DNA of 64,000 nucleotides from Piscinibacter gummiphilus (lineage in GTDB: Bacteria > Pseudomonadota > Gammaproteobacteria > Burkholderiales > Burkholderiaceae_C), in contig NZ_CP136336.1 in the NCBI RefSeq assembly GCF_032681285.1, positions 434,001 through 498,000 of the forward strand. Reading direction: 5' to 3'. The first letter of the stretch is position 1. Every line of letters begins with the position of its first letter. Of the stretch, positions 54,704-63,969 are shown in pieces. The translations under genes and the position numbers were made by a program. The notes beneath the pieces are model-generated. The model was not told where the DNA came from, ran no database searches, and was given only the letters and a program-made list of their open reading frames with translations.

Positions 54704-56799
54704 GCGCCGCGGCGAGGGCCGCAACGCTTGAACACTGGTCGGCCCTGATCGAGGGGCTGCTCGACCCCGTCTGGCTGGTCGACGCGATTGACCTCACCAT
54801 CCTGGCCGCCAACACGGCGGCCGGCGAGTTGCTGGGCATCGACGCCTGGTCGCTGCGTGGCCGCGCGGCCACCGACCTCAGCGCGACCGCCGAAGACATC
54901 GCGTTCTGGGCCGAGGCGGCCGCGGGCCTGTCCGAAGCGATCCTCTCGGACACGGTGGTGCGCCGCTTCGACGGCAGCATCGTGCCCGTCACACGTCGGG
55001 TGAGCCGCATCGGCCAGATGAGCGACTGCGAGGTGCTGATCGTCACCCTGCGCGACCTCACGCAGCAGCGCGCCGCCGAAGAAGAGCTCGACACGCGCGT
55101 GGCCGAGTTGCGCGCCACGCTGGAGTCGAGCGCCGACGGCATCCTCGTCACCGACCTGTCGGGTGGCATCCGCAACTTCAACCGCCGCTTCGCCACGATG
55201 TGGGGGCTGCCCGACGAGTTGCTGATGCAACGCGACGACCGCGCCGTGCAGGACTGGATGCGCCGCAGCGTCACCGACGGCGACCAGTACGTGCGCCGGC
55301 TCGGTGCCATCCTCGATGCCGCGCTGCTGCAGGCGAGCGACGTGCTCACGCTGCACTCGGGCAAGGTGCTCGAGCGGGTGACGCTGCCGCAGTGCAGCCG
55401 CGGCCAGCCGATCGGGCGGGTCTTCTCCTTCCGCGACGTGACCGAGCAGCTGGCGGCGCAGCAGCGCATCGAGCAGCTGTCGCACACCGATGCGCTCACC
55501 GGCCTGCCCAACCGCCGCCTGCTCGAAGACCGCGTTGAATTCGCGCTCGCGATGGCGCAGCGCAACGGCCAGCCGTTTGCGCTGATGGTGTTCAACCTCG
55601 ACCGCTTCAAGCATGTCAACGACACGCTCGGCATGGGCGCGGGCGACAAGGTGCTGCTCGAAGTCACCGAGCGCATCAAGTCCTGCCTGCGCAACGTTGA
55701 CACCGTGGCCCGCCTGGGCGGTGACGAGTTCGTGCTGCTGGTGCACCAGGCCGATGCGGCGGGCGCCGAGGCCACCGCACGGCGCCTGCTCGACGCGATG
55801 GGCCAGCCCTTCACGCAAGGCGGCGAAAGCTTCACCGTGACCTGCAGCATCGGCGTGGCGCTGTGCCCGTCGGACGGCAACGCGCTCGACGAGTTGATGC
55901 GCGGCGCCGCCACCGCGATGCAGCGCGCCAAGGAATCGGGGCGTGCCAGCTTCCGCTTCCACCAGGCCCAGACCGAAGGCGTGCGCCGTTCGCGCATGCA
56001 GATGGACCATGCCATGCGCCAGGCGCTGGTGAGCGGGCTCTTCCGCCTGCATTTCCAGCCGCAGGTCGACCTGAAGACGGGCGCGGTGATCGGCGCCGAG
56101 GCGCTTATCCGCTGGCGCGACCCGGTGCTGGGCGAGGTGTCGCCCGGGGAGTTCATCCCGGTGGCCGAGGAGAGCGGCTTCATCATCCCGATCGGCGACT
56201 GGGTGCTCTCGCAGGCGGTGCGCCAGGCGGCGGCGTGGCGCGCGCGCGGCATCGTGATGCCGGTGTCGATCAACGTCTCGGCGCTGCAGTTCCAGCAGAC
56301 CGATTTTCTGCAGCGGGTGCAGCACGAGCTCACCAGTGCCGCCCTGCCGCCCGAGCTGCTGGAGCTCGAGCTGACCGAAAGCATCCTGATCCGCGATTCG
56401 GAAGACGCGTTGCACCGGCTCGAAGGCCTGCACGCGCTGGGCGTGGGCCTGGCCATCGACGACTTCGGCACCGGCTATTCGAGCCTCGGCTACCTGAAGC
56501 GCTTCCCGATCCACCGGCTCAAGATCGACCGCAGCTTCGTGAGCCACCTGCCAGGCGATGCGAGCGACCAGGCCATCGTCAACGCCATCATCCAGCTCGG
56601 CCGCGCGATGAACCTCAAGGTGATCGCCGAGGGCGTGGAGACCGAGCCGCAGCGGCAGTTCTTGCTCGACGCCGGGTGCGACGAGTTCCAGGGCTACCTG
56701 TATGCCGCGGCGCTCGACAGCGCGTCGTTCGAGGCGCGCGTGGGCGTGGCCGCAGCACCGGCGGCCGCCAAGGCGCCGGTGCGGCTCATCAGGTCATAG
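54700..56799 (+). CDS. PAS-GGDEF-EAL cyclic-di-GMP signalling protein
   Basis: A 699-residue soluble protein. Two PAS-like sensor domains (about residues 10-115 and 130-235) precede a GGDEF domain with intact RLGGDEF (340-344) and an EAL domain with intact GAEALIRW (EAL at 467-469), DDFGTGYSSLGYL and the C-terminal EGVETEPQRQFLLD. It could make and degrade c-di-GMP. The start is GTG, overlapping the HD-GYP stop and preceded by GGAGGAAGC. It overlaps the convergent hydrolase gene by six bases. Confidence 0.9.
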   Translation: MSAAARAATLEHWSALIEGLLDPVWLVDAIDLTILAANTAAGELLGIDAWSLRGRAATDLSATAEDIAFWAEAAAGLSEAILSDTVVRRFDGSIVPVTRRVSRIGQMSDCEVLIVTLRDLTQQRAAEEELDTRVAELRATLESSADGILVTDLSGGIRNFNRRFATMWGLPDELLMQRDDRAVQDWMRRSVTDGDQYVRRLGAILDAALLQASDVLTLHSGKVLERVTLPQCSRGQPIGRVFSFRDVTEQLAAQQRIEQLSHTDALTGLPNRRLLEDRVEFALAMAQRNGQPFALMVFNLDRFKHVNDTLGMGAGDKVLLEVTERIKSCLRNVDTVARLGGDEFVLLVHQADAAGAEATARRLLDAMGQPFTQGGESFTVTCSIGVALCPSDGNALDELMRGAATAMQRAKESGRASFRFHQAQTEGVRRSRMQMDHAMRQALVSGLFRLHFQPQVDLKTGAVIGAEALIRWRDPVLGEVSPGEFIPVAEESGFIIPIGDWVLSQAVRQAAAWRARGIVMPVSINVSALQFQQTDFLQRVQHELTSAALPPELLELELTESILIRDSEDALHRLEGLHALGVGLAIDDFGTGYSSLGYLKRFPIHRLKIDRSFVSHLPGDASDQAIVNAIIQLGRAMNLKVIAEGVETEPQRQFLLDAGCDEFQGYLYAAALDSASFEARVGVAAAPAAAKAPVRLIRS

Positions 56800-57639
56800 G
56801 GACGTCACCACCACCTGCCGCTGCTCGCCGAGGCCGGCGATGCCGAGCGTCATCACGTCGCCCTCCTGCAGGAACTGCGGCGGCTTCATGCCCATGCCCA
56901 CGCCGGGCGGCGTGCCGGTGCAGAGGATGTCGCCGGGCAGGAGCGTCATGAAGCGGCTCACGTAGCTCACGATCTGCGCCACGCCGAAGATCATGGTGGC
57001 GGTGCTGCCGCTCTGGCGGCGCACGCCGTTCACGTCGAGCCACATGTCGAGGGCCTGCGGGTCGGGCACGTCGTCGGCCGTCACGAGCCAGGGGCCGATG
57101 GGGCCGAAGGTGTCGCAGCCCTTGCCCTTGTCCCAGGTGCCGCCGCGCTCGATCTGGTATTCGCGCTCGGAGACGTCGTTCACCACGCAGTAGCCGGCCA
57201 CGTGTGACAAGGCCTCGCTTTCGGCGACGTGGCGGGCGGTGCGGCCGATCACCACGCCCAGCTCCACCTCCCAGTCGGTCTTCACGCTGCTGGGCGGCAG
57301 CAGCACCGGGTCGTTCGGGCCGGTGATGCACGTGGTCGCCTTGAGGAAGACGATCGGCTCCTTGGGCAGCGGCAGGCCGGCTTCGGCGGCGTGGTCGGCG
57401 TAGTTGAGGCCGATGGCCACGAACTTGCTGATGCCCGTGTACGGCACGCCCAGCCGGGGCTGGCCGCGCACCAAGGGGTAAGCCTCGGGCTTGAGCTTCG
57501 ACAGGCGCTTCAGGCCGTCGAGCCCGAGGGTGGGCAGGTGCAGGTCGGGCACGTCGGCCGACAGGTCCCTCAGTTGCCCGGACGCGTCCAAGGCCCCGAC
57601 GCGTTCATGCCCTTCCGGGCCAAAGCGAAACCATTTCAT
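56794..57639 (-). CDS. Fumarylacetoacetate hydrolase family protein
   Basis: A 281-residue FAH-fold enzyme with the catalytic metal region: AIGLNYADHAAEAG, VKTDWEVELGVVIGR, and YCVVNDVSEREYQ. The length and motifs resemble 2,4-diketo-3-deoxy-fuconate or ureidoglycolate-type hydrolases. Acts on C-C bonds of 1,3-diketones. ATG 57639 is preferred. Divergent from the CFA synthase gene across 83 bp. Confidence 0.87.
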   Translation of the reverse strand: MKWFRFGPEGHERVGALDASGQLRDLSADVPDLHLPTLGLDGLKRLSKLKPEAYPLVRGQPRLGVPYTGISKFVAIGLNYADHAAEAGLPLPKEPIVFLKATTCITGPNDPVLLPPSSVKTDWEVELGVVIGRTARHVAESEALSHVAGYCVVNDVSEREYQIERGGTWDKGKGCDTFGPIGPWLVTADDVPDPQALDMWLDVNGVRRQSGSTATMIFGVAQIVSYVSRFMTLLPGDILCTGTPPGVGMGMKPPQFLQEGDVMTLGIAGLGEQRQVVVTSL

Positions 57640-57722
57640 GGCATTCCGATCAGGATTGAGGTGGTGGCAGGCGATGCGATTTTCATACCATTGCCGGAGC
57701 TGAGCGAGCGAGGTGGCGAACG

Positions 57723-58973
57723 ATGCAAGCAATCGAACGAGCCCTTGAACAACGGCTGGCACCGCAGGGGGTGCCGCTGGCGGTGGTGCTGCCCGGCGGG
57801 CGGCGCCTCGGGCAGGCGGACGCGGCGGTCACGCTGCGCCTGCACGAGCTGGCCCCACTGGCCCACCTGGCCACCGGCCAGATCGGGCGGGTGGCCGAGG
57901 CGTATGTCGAGGGCCGGCTCGACATCGACGGCAGCATGCGCGACCTGATGCACGTGGCCGCCTTGATGGTGGGCGATGCCGCGCTCGAAGGTGACGGCGC
58001 ACGCCCCCTCACTTGGTGGAGCAACCTCACGCGCACCGTGAAGTCGCGCGTGCGGCACCAGCTCGATGCGGATGCGCGGCAGGTGCAGTTCCACTACGAC
58101 GTGTCCGACGACTTCTATGCGCTGTGGCTCGATGAGCGGCGCGTCTACTCCTGCGCCTACTGGAAAGACCCGGCGATGACGCTCGACGGCGCCCAGGCCG
58201 CCAAGCTCGACCACATCTGCAGGAAGCTCATGCTGCGTGAGGGCGAGCGCTTCCTCGACATCGGCGCCGGCTGGGGTGGCCTGCTGCTGTGGGCGGCCGA
58301 GCACTACGGCGTGCGGGCCGATGGCATCACGCTCTCGAAGAACCAGCATGCGCACGTCAACCGGCTGATCGACGAGCGCGGCGTGCGAGGGCGCGTGACC
58401 ATGACGCTGTGCGACTACCGCGACCTGCCTGAGGCGGAGCCCTACGACGCCATCGCCTCGGTCGGCATGTTCGAGCATGTCGGGCATGCGAACCTGCCGG
58501 TGTATTTCCACCAGGTGCGCCGGCTGCTCAAGCCCGGCGGACTCTTGATGAACCACGGCATCACCGCCGGCGGCACGCGCAACCACCAGCTCGGTGCCGG
58601 CATGGGCGACTTCATCGAGCGCTACATCTTCCCGGGCGGCGAGCTGGTGCACCTGTCGCACGTGCTGAAGGTGACGAGCGAAGCCGCGCTCGAGCCGGTC
58701 GACGTGGAAAACCTGCGCCCGCACTACGCGCGCACCCTCTGGGCCTGGAGCGACCGGCTGGAAGCCCACCTGGCGCGTGCCCGCGAGTTCACGCGCGAGA
58801 GCGTGGTGCGCGCCTACCGGCTCTACCTCGCCGGCAGCGCGATGAGCTTCGAGCAAGGGTGGATCTCGCTGCATCAGGTGCTGGCGACCCGGCCCGACCA
58901 CGACGTCGCCTCGGGCCCGATGCGAGGCGCACAATCCCGTTTTCCCTTCAACCGCGAGTACATCTACCGATGA
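57723..58973 (+). CDS. Cyclopropane-fatty-acyl-phospholipid synthase family protein
   Basis: A 416-residue SAM-dependent methyltransferase. VQFHYDVSDDFYALWLDERR and the SAM motif FLDIGAGWGGLLLWAAEHYG are diagnostic, as is the CFA motif VGMFEHVGHANLPVYF. It adds methylene to membrane phospholipid acyl chains (or makes a methyl-branched product). Stop overlaps the DUF1840 gene by ATGA. Confidence 0.9.
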   Translation: MQAIERALEQRLAPQGVPLAVVLPGGRRLGQADAAVTLRLHELAPLAHLATGQIGRVAEAYVEGRLDIDGSMRDLMHVAALMVGDAALEGDGARPLTWWSNLTRTVKSRVRHQLDADARQVQFHYDVSDDFYALWLDERRVYSCAYWKDPAMTLDGAQAAKLDHICRKLMLREGERFLDIGAGWGGLLLWAAEHYGVRADGITLSKNQHAHVNRLIDERGVRGRVTMTLCDYRDLPEAEPYDAIASVGMFEHVGHANLPVYFHQVRRLLKPGGLLMNHGITAGGTRNHQLGAGMGDFIERYIFPGGELVHLSHVLKVTSEAALEPVDVENLRPHYARTLWAWSDRLEAHLARAREFTRESVVRAYRLYLAGSAMSFEQGWISLHQVLATRPDHDVASGPMRGAQSRFPFNREYIYR

Positions 58974-59281
58974 TCTACAAGTTCAAGTCGAAGGCCGCTG
59001 GCGATGTGATCATGATGGGGCCGAGCGGTGACCAGGTGCTGCGCCTGATCGGCAAGGAGCCGTCGGCCAAGGGCATCATCGAGCCGGCGCAGATGCCGGC
59101 CGCGATGCAGGCCATCGAAGCGGCCATCACCGCCGACGAAGCCGCGCGCAAGGAAGCCGAGGCCGAAGACGGCAAGGCGCCGAAAGGCGACGGCGTCTCG
59201 CTGCGCCAGCGCGCCTGGCCGCTGGTCGAGATGATGAAGCGCGCCCTGGCGGCCAACGAAAACATCGTGTGGGGAGTCTGA
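58970..59281 (+). CDS. DUF1840 family protein
   Basis: A 103-residue acidic soluble protein. MIYKFKSKAAGDVIMMGPSG and a C-terminal RAWPLVEMMKRALAANENIV match DUF1840, a small beta-proteobacterial family of unknown function. It overlaps the CFA synthase stop (ATGA) and precedes a PEBP gene by four bases, so it is part of an operon with them. Confidence 0.82.
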   Translation: MIYKFKSKAAGDVIMMGPSGDQVLRLIGKEPSAKGIIEPAQMPAAMQAIEAAITADEAARKEAEAEDGKAPKGDGVSLRQRAWPLVEMMKRALAANENIVWGV

Positions 59282-59285
59282 TCGC

Positions 59286-59915
59286 ATGAAACTCACGAGC
59301 ACCAGCTGGAAGAACGGGGCGCGCATCCCCACCCGTTACGCCGCCGGCAAGCCGGGTGACAGCGGGCCCACGATGTCCGACAACGTGAACCCGCAGTTCA
59401 CCTGGAGCGAGGTGCCCGAGGGCACGAAATCGTTCGCGCTGATCTGCCACGACGGCGACGTGCCGAGCCGCGGCGACGACGTCAACAAGCCCGACCGCGA
59501 AGTGCCGAGCGACCTGCCGCGCACCGACTTCTTCCACTGGGTGCTCACCGACCTGCCCGCGAGCCTGCGCGAGATCAAGGAAGGCGAGTTCAGCTCGGGC
59601 GGCCTCACGCCCAAGGGCAAGCCTGGCCCCGCCACGCTGCACGGCGCACGCCACGGCCTCAACGACTACACCGGCTGGTTTGCCGGCGACCCGGCGATGG
59701 CCGGCCAGTACTTCGGCTACGACGGCTGCTTCCCGCCGTTCAACGATTCGCTGCTGCACCAGTACGTCTTCACGCTGTACGCGCTGTCGGTGCCGAAGGC
59801 GCCGGTCGAGGGCAGCTTCACCGGCGCGCAGCTGCGCGAGGCCATCGCCCCGCATGTGCTCGCACGCGCCTCGCACGTCGGCATCTACACCCTCAACAAG
59901 AACCTGCTCGCCTGA
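59286..59915 (+). CDS. YbhB/YbcL family Raf-kinase-inhibitor-like (PEBP) protein
   Basis: A 209-residue PEBP-fold protein: PQFTWSEVPEGTKSFALICH (anion-binding site), FFHWVLTDLP and GCFPPFND, then QYVFTLYALSV are typical of YbhB. The precise role of bacterial PEBPs is unclear. The stop overlaps the next start (TGATG). Confidence 0.88.
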   Translation: MKLTSTSWKNGARIPTRYAAGKPGDSGPTMSDNVNPQFTWSEVPEGTKSFALICHDGDVPSRGDDVNKPDREVPSDLPRTDFFHWVLTDLPASLREIKEGEFSSGGLTPKGKPGPATLHGARHGLNDYTGWFAGDPAMAGQYFGYDGCFPPFNDSLLHQYVFTLYALSVPKAPVEGSFTGAQLREAIAPHVLARASHVGIYTLNKNLLA

Positions 59916-60577
59916 TGAACCACGTCACCCGGGTGCTCGCCATCCGCCACGGCGAGACGGCCTGGAACGTCGACACCCGCATCCAGGGCCAGCTCGACAT
60001 CCCCCTGAACGACACCGGCCGCTGGCAGGCCGAGCGCCTGGCCGCCGCCGTGGCCGACGACGACCTGCACGCGATCTACGCGAGCGACCTGCAGCGTGCG
60101 CACCAGACCGCGCAGGCCATCTCGCGCGCGACCGGGCTGCCCATCACCGCCGAGCCGGGCCTGCGCGAGCGGGGTTTCGGCAGCTTCGAGGGCCACACCT
60201 ACCAGGAAATCGAATCACGCTGGCCCGAGGAATCGCTGCGCTGGCGCAAGCGCGAGCTCGACTTCAGCCCGGGCGGCGTGGGCGAGTCGCTGCGCGTGTT
60301 CTACGAGCGCTGCGTGCGCACGGCCGAGCGCCTCGCGGCGGCGCACCCGGGGCAGACGATCGCCATCGTGGCGCACGGTGGCGTGATGGACTGCCTCTAC
60401 CGCGCCGCCTCGCGGCTCGACCTGCAGGCCGCCCGCTCCTGGCAGCTCGGCAACGCCAGCATCAACCGCCTGCTCTACACGCCGGAAGGCTTCACGCTCG
60501 TCGGCTGGAGCGACACCTCGCACCTCGAGCAGGGCTCGCTCGACGAGAGCAACGACCGCGTCGGCCACGCGGCGTGA
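59915..60577 (+). CDS. Histidine phosphatase family protein (phosphoglycerate-mutase-like)
   Basis: A 220-residue histidine-phosphatase-fold protein. The catalytic RHG motif is in AIRHGETAWN, with LNDTGRWQAERLA, IYASDLQRAHQTAQAI and the second His in VAHGGVMDCLYR. It could be a cofactor-dependent mutase or a phosphatase such as a RNA/sugar or alpha-ribazole phosphatase. Translationally coupled to the PEBP gene. Confidence 0.88.
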   Translation: MNHVTRVLAIRHGETAWNVDTRIQGQLDIPLNDTGRWQAERLAAAVADDDLHAIYASDLQRAHQTAQAISRATGLPITAEPGLRERGFGSFEGHTYQEIESRWPEESLRWRKRELDFSPGGVGESLRVFYERCVRTAERLAAAHPGQTIAIVAHGGVMDCLYRAASRLDLQAARSWQLGNASINRLLYTPEGFTLVGWSDTSHLEQGSLDESNDRVGHAA

Positions 60578-60657
60578 GGTCACGGGTCTAGAGGGGCGTC
60601 TCCAACCCGGGGATGCCCCGCTTGCGGCAGCCGCTTCGGGCGGCCCACCATCGCAGG

Positions 60658-61734
60658 ATGCTGACCCCTTCGCAAGTGATCGTCCTCGCCACGCCGGTCT
60701 TCCTCCTGTTGATCGGCATCGAGTTCCTCGTCGGACTCAAGCGTGGCCGCAACACCTACCGGCTCAACGATGCGATGAACAGCATCGGCCTGGGCATCAT
60801 CAGCCAGCTCGTCAACCTCTTCGCCGCGCTCTTCACGGTGTGGCTGTACGCGCTCGTGTTCGAGCACGCGTCGCTCTGGAAGCTGTCGGCGAAGGACGTG
60901 TGGGTGTGGGTCGCAGGCCTCGTGCTCTACGACTTCTGCTACTACTGGCACCACCGCCTCGGCCACACGGTGGCGCTCTTCTGGGCCGCGCACGTGGTGC
61001 ACCACCAGAGCGAGGACTACAACCTCAGCACGGCGCTGCGGCAAACCGGCAGTGGCTGGGTCGGCGGCTGGCTCTTCTACCTGCCGATGGCGGTGCTCGG
61101 CTTTCCGCCGCTCGTCTTCGGCGTGGTGGCGTTGATCGACCTGCTCTACCAGTACTGGGTGCACACGCAGCACATCGGCAAGCTCGGCTGGTTCGACCGC
61201 TGGTTCTGCGCGCCGAGCAATCACCGCGTGCACCATGCGGTCAACGACCGCTACCTCGACAAGAACTACGGCGGCATCTTCATCGTGTGGGACCGCCTCT
61301 TCGGCAGCTTCATCGAAGAAGACGACCGCGAGCCCATCGTCTACGGCACCCGCGGCCCGCTGCGCAGCTGGAACCCGGTGTGGGCCAACCTGCAGTACTA
61401 CGCCGAGCTCTTCAAGGACTCGTGGCACGCGAAGCATTGGGGCGACAAGCTGCGCGTGTGGTTCATGCACCCCGGCTGGCGCCCGGCTGACGTGGCGGCG
61501 CGCTTCCCCAAGCCGGCGTTCGACATCGCGCAAGTGCAGCGCTACGACCCGCCGATGTCGCGCGGCGCGCAGTGGGTGTCGGCGGGTCTCTTCGTCGCCT
61601 TGCTCGGCGCGACCTCGCTGCTGCTGTGGAACGCCCACCGGCTCAGCCTGCCCGAGCAGCTGGCGGGGGCTGGGGGTGTCGTGCTGGGGCTGTGCGTAGT
61701 CGGCTGGGTCAGCGAGCGGCCCGAGCTTCGCTGA
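60658..61734 (+). CDS. Sterol desaturase / fatty acid hydroxylase family membrane protein
   Basis: A 358-residue membrane protein. Its four-helix hydrophobic core carries the diiron His boxes WHHRLGHT, HVVHHQSEDY and NHRVHHAVND. It is therefore an O2-dependent hydroxylase or desaturase of a lipid. ATG 60658 is chosen over a start at 60613 because the longer frame adds only a low-complexity head. The 3' half has a soluble tail and a final membrane segment. Confidence 0.87.
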   Translation: MLTPSQVIVLATPVFLLLIGIEFLVGLKRGRNTYRLNDAMNSIGLGIISQLVNLFAALFTVWLYALVFEHASLWKLSAKDVWVWVAGLVLYDFCYYWHHRLGHTVALFWAAHVVHHQSEDYNLSTALRQTGSGWVGGWLFYLPMAVLGFPPLVFGVVALIDLLYQYWVHTQHIGKLGWFDRWFCAPSNHRVHHAVNDRYLDKNYGGIFIVWDRLFGSFIEEDDREPIVYGTRGPLRSWNPVWANLQYYAELFKDSWHAKHWGDKLRVWFMHPGWRPADVAARFPKPAFDIAQVQRYDPPMSRGAQWVSAGLFVALLGATSLLLWNAHRLSLPEQLAGAGGVVLGLCVVGWVSERPELR

Positions 61735-61858
61735 GCCGCGCCGGTCGCGGCACCTTGATGCCGGCGACGCTTCTCCTACGGCGGGATGCGCGGGACTCCG
61801 ACATCGCCGGCGCGGCGCGCGGCGTACCGTGCCGCATCGCCCACCACAGGAGACCCGC

Positions 61859-62047
61859 ATGTCTGACAGCAAGCAGCAAGCCGGCGGCCAGGACCGCGAA
61901 CGCATCAACGTGCACCAGGACTACGAGCTCAACGACTGGGCCCGCAAGTACGGTGTCACGAAGGACGAACTGAAGAAGGCCGTCGCCAAGGTCGGCGACC
62001 GCGCGAAGGACGTCGAGGCGCACCTCAAGCGTGGCGAGCGCGGCTAG
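61859..62047 (+). CDS. DUF3606 domain protein
   Basis: A 62-residue hydrophilic protein: RERINVHQDYELNDWARKYG and VTKDELKKAVAKVGDRAKDV match DUF3606, a small family common in proteobacteria and sometimes stress-related. It is preceded by ACAGGAGACC. It stands alone between a hydroxylase and a small membrane protein gene. Confidence 0.8.
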   Translation: MSDSKQQAGGQDRERINVHQDYELNDWARKYGVTKDELKKAVAKVGDRAKDVEAHLKRGERG

Positions 62048-62097
62048 GCCGGAACCCGCCCGGCCGTCCGGAGTCGAACCACGGACGCGAGGGCGCC

Positions 62098-62418
62098 ATG
62101 CCGTACCTGCCTTTCCATTCGCTGCTGTATCGCTATCTATTCTACGGCTGGCTGTTCTTCGACGCCAGCCGGGGTGATGTCTTCGCGCGTGCGGCGGCGC
62201 TGCGCCACAACCGCGCGCAGGCACGTTGGCTGCCCACCTACATGCGGCGCTGGCTCGTCCTCGGCAGCCTCCTCTTCATCGTGGCGTACTTCTGCGAGCT
62301 CGTGCTCGCCAGCCCGCGGTTGTCGGCGTTCTTCTACGTGCCGAGCGTGCTCACCATGCCGATGAACCTGGTGACGGCGGTGTGCTGGTTCGGCCTCGTC
62401 ACAGGCTGGGGTGATTAG
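62098..62418 (+). CDS. Small membrane protein, function unknown
   Basis: A 106-residue protein with two hydrophobic segments (about residues 50-70 and 78-102) and a charged loop between. I recognise no family. It has an ATG with a weak upstream site. The gene is real by codon use and lack of a better overlapping frame, though this is not certain. Confidence 0.6.
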   Translation: MPYLPFHSLLYRYLFYGWLFFDASRGDVFARAAALRHNRAQARWLPTYMRRWLVLGSLLFIVAYFCELVLASPRLSAFFYVPSVLTMPMNLVTAVCWFGLVTGWGD

Positions 62419-62482
62419 CGGATTGAAATGAACGATCGGTCGCCTATGGTTGAAGCATCCGGTGTTTCCGCAGGAGGCATTC

Positions 62483-62887
62483 ATGGCGATCAAGCGCATG
62501 ACCAAGGCCGATCGGCCGCAGTCGCTCGGCACCTACAACCCGGTCGGGCATGTGCTGCTGGCCTTTCCCGACGACGCCACCGCGCGGCAGGCGATGCAGG
62601 CCCTGTACGACGCGGGCTTCGATGCCGACGACGTGCTCTTCTACGACCATGACGAAGAGCGCGAGCAGATGGACGCGATGCTGCCGCGCGCCAGCCAGCT
62701 CGCCGGCTTCGGCTACGAGGTGACGCTGATGCGCCGCTACCAGCAGCTGGCCAGCGAAGGCTGCGGCTGGCTGCTCGTCTACGCGCCCGACGGCCCGCAC
62801 ACCGACCGCGCGATGGACATCGCCCGCCACCTCGGCGCACGCAGCGCCGTGAAGTACCACTGGCTGGTGGTCGAAGACCTGCTCTGA
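62483..62887 (+). CDS. Small soluble protein, possibly general-stress-protein-17M-like
   Basis: A 134-residue protein starting MAIKRMTKADRPQSLGTYNP with an excellent CAGGAGG site. The core GHVLLAFPDDATARQAMQAL, the acidic DADDVLFYDHDEE and SEGCGWLLVYAPD resemble the alpha/beta sandwich of GSP17M-type stress proteins. The assignment is tentative. It converges on the ferredoxin reductase gene with a 17-bp gap. Confidence 0.6.
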   Translation: MAIKRMTKADRPQSLGTYNPVGHVLLAFPDDATARQAMQALYDAGFDADDVLFYDHDEEREQMDAMLPRASQLAGFGYEVTLMRRYQQLASEGCGWLLVYAPDGPHTDRAMDIARHLGARSAVKYHWLVVEDLL

Positions 62888-62904
62888 GGCCAGTCGCCCG
62901 CGGC

Positions 62905-63969
62905 TCAGGCCGCGGCGGGCACCTGTGCGCGGAAAAGCCGCCGCAGGCGGTCCACCAGGCTGAGGCCCGCCGGCGCGGCTGGGTGGAAGGCATCGGCCGC
63001 GATGTGCTGCGCATCGAGCCCGGCGGCGAGCGCGTGGGCGCGCACCGCCTCCACCATCGGCGGTGGGCCCGCGGCGTAGAGGGCGGCGGTGTCGAGCCGG
63101 GGGAAGTCGCGCGCCAGCACCTCGTGGACGAAGCCGGTGCGGCGCGGCGTGGCCGCACCCGGGGCCGACAGCACCGGCGTGTAGCGCAGGCGCTGTGCGG
63201 CGTGCAGCGACATCAGGATGTCGCTGTCGTAGAGGTCGCGTTCGTCGCGCACGCCGTGGTAGACGTGGATGTCGGGGTGCCCGTCGTCGAGTGCCGCCCC
63301 GAGGATGGACATGATCGGCGCGAGCCCCGTGCCCCCCGCCACCAGCAGCAGCGGGCCGGGCTGCACCCCCTGCCAGGTGGCGCTGCCGAACGGGCCTTCG
63401 AGACGCAGCGTGTCGCCCACGTCGAGGTGCTGCGCGATGTGCCCGCTCACGAGCCCCTGCGGCACCAGGCGGATGTGGAACTCCAGCTCGCCCTCGCCCG
63501 GCAGGTTGGCCATCGAATAGCTGCGCGCCGGCAGCCGCCCCACGCGCAGGCGGGCGTACTGGCCGGGCACGAAGTGCAGAGCGTGGCCCTGCACCGCGAC
63601 CCGCAGGCGGATCACGTCGTGCGAGGCGCGGGTCTTGTCGGTCACGCGCACCTTGAGGTGGCGCGGCGGCGGCAGCGCCTGGCGCACCCGCTCGGGCACC
63701 AGCCACTCCACCGCCACCGGCCCGCGGGCCCGCGAGCGGCAGGCGAGCACCAGGCCTTGTGCTCGCTCGTCGGCGCTCAGCGCCTCGGGCAGGTGCGGGT
63801 CGTGCTCCACCTGGCCGTCGAGCACGCGGCACTTGCAGGCGCCGCATTCGCCGCTCATGCAGTTGTGAGGGAAGGGCACACCGGCGGCCAGGGCGGCCTC
63901 CAGCAGCGTCTGCTTGTCGCGCAGCGTCACTGGTGCGGCCCATTGGCGGATGGACAGTCGAGTCGTCAT
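62905..63969 (-). CDS. Ferredoxin-NAD(P)H oxidoreductase with N-terminal 2Fe-2S domain
   Basis: A 354-residue electron-transfer protein. The N-terminal plant-type ferredoxin has the Cys pattern of CMSGECGACKCRV (about residues 37-49) with a last Cys in VLACRS. The flavin domain holds RSYSMANLPGEGE, and the NAD(P) domain AGGTGLAPIMSIL. It is a reductase for an oxygenase, with resemblance to naphthalene dioxygenase reductase and CDP-6-deoxyhexose reductase families. The partner oxygenase is not in the window, though it may lie just to the right. Confidence 0.87.
   Translation of the reverse strand: MTTRLSIRQWAAPVTLRDKQTLLEAALAAGVPFPHNCMSGECGACKCRVLDGQVEHDPHLPEALSADERAQGLVLACRSRARGPVAVEWLVPERVRQALPPPRHLKVRVTDKTRASHDVIRLRVAVQGHALHFVPGQYARLRVGRLPARSYSMANLPGEGELEFHIRLVPQGLVSGHIAQHLDVGDTLRLEGPFGSATWQGVQPGPLLLVAGGTGLAPIMSILGAALDDGHPDIHVYHGVRDERDLYDSDILMSLHAAQRLRYTPVLSAPGAATPRRTGFVHEVLARDFPRLDTAALYAAGPPPMVEAVRAHALAAGLDAQHIAADAFHPAAPAGLSLVDRLRRLFRAQVPAAA

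Noticed and set aside
61735..61751. GCCGCG-CCGGT-CGCGGC hairpin at the end of the hydroxylase gene
   Set aside because: Short stem in GC-rich sequence without a T-tract; not distinguishable from background.
62049..62095. tRNA-like T-arm sequence GAGTCGAACC between the DUF3606 and small membrane protein genes
   Set aside because: The flanking bases form only a 5-bp stem with an 11-base loop and no cloverleaf could be built, so it is treated as chance.
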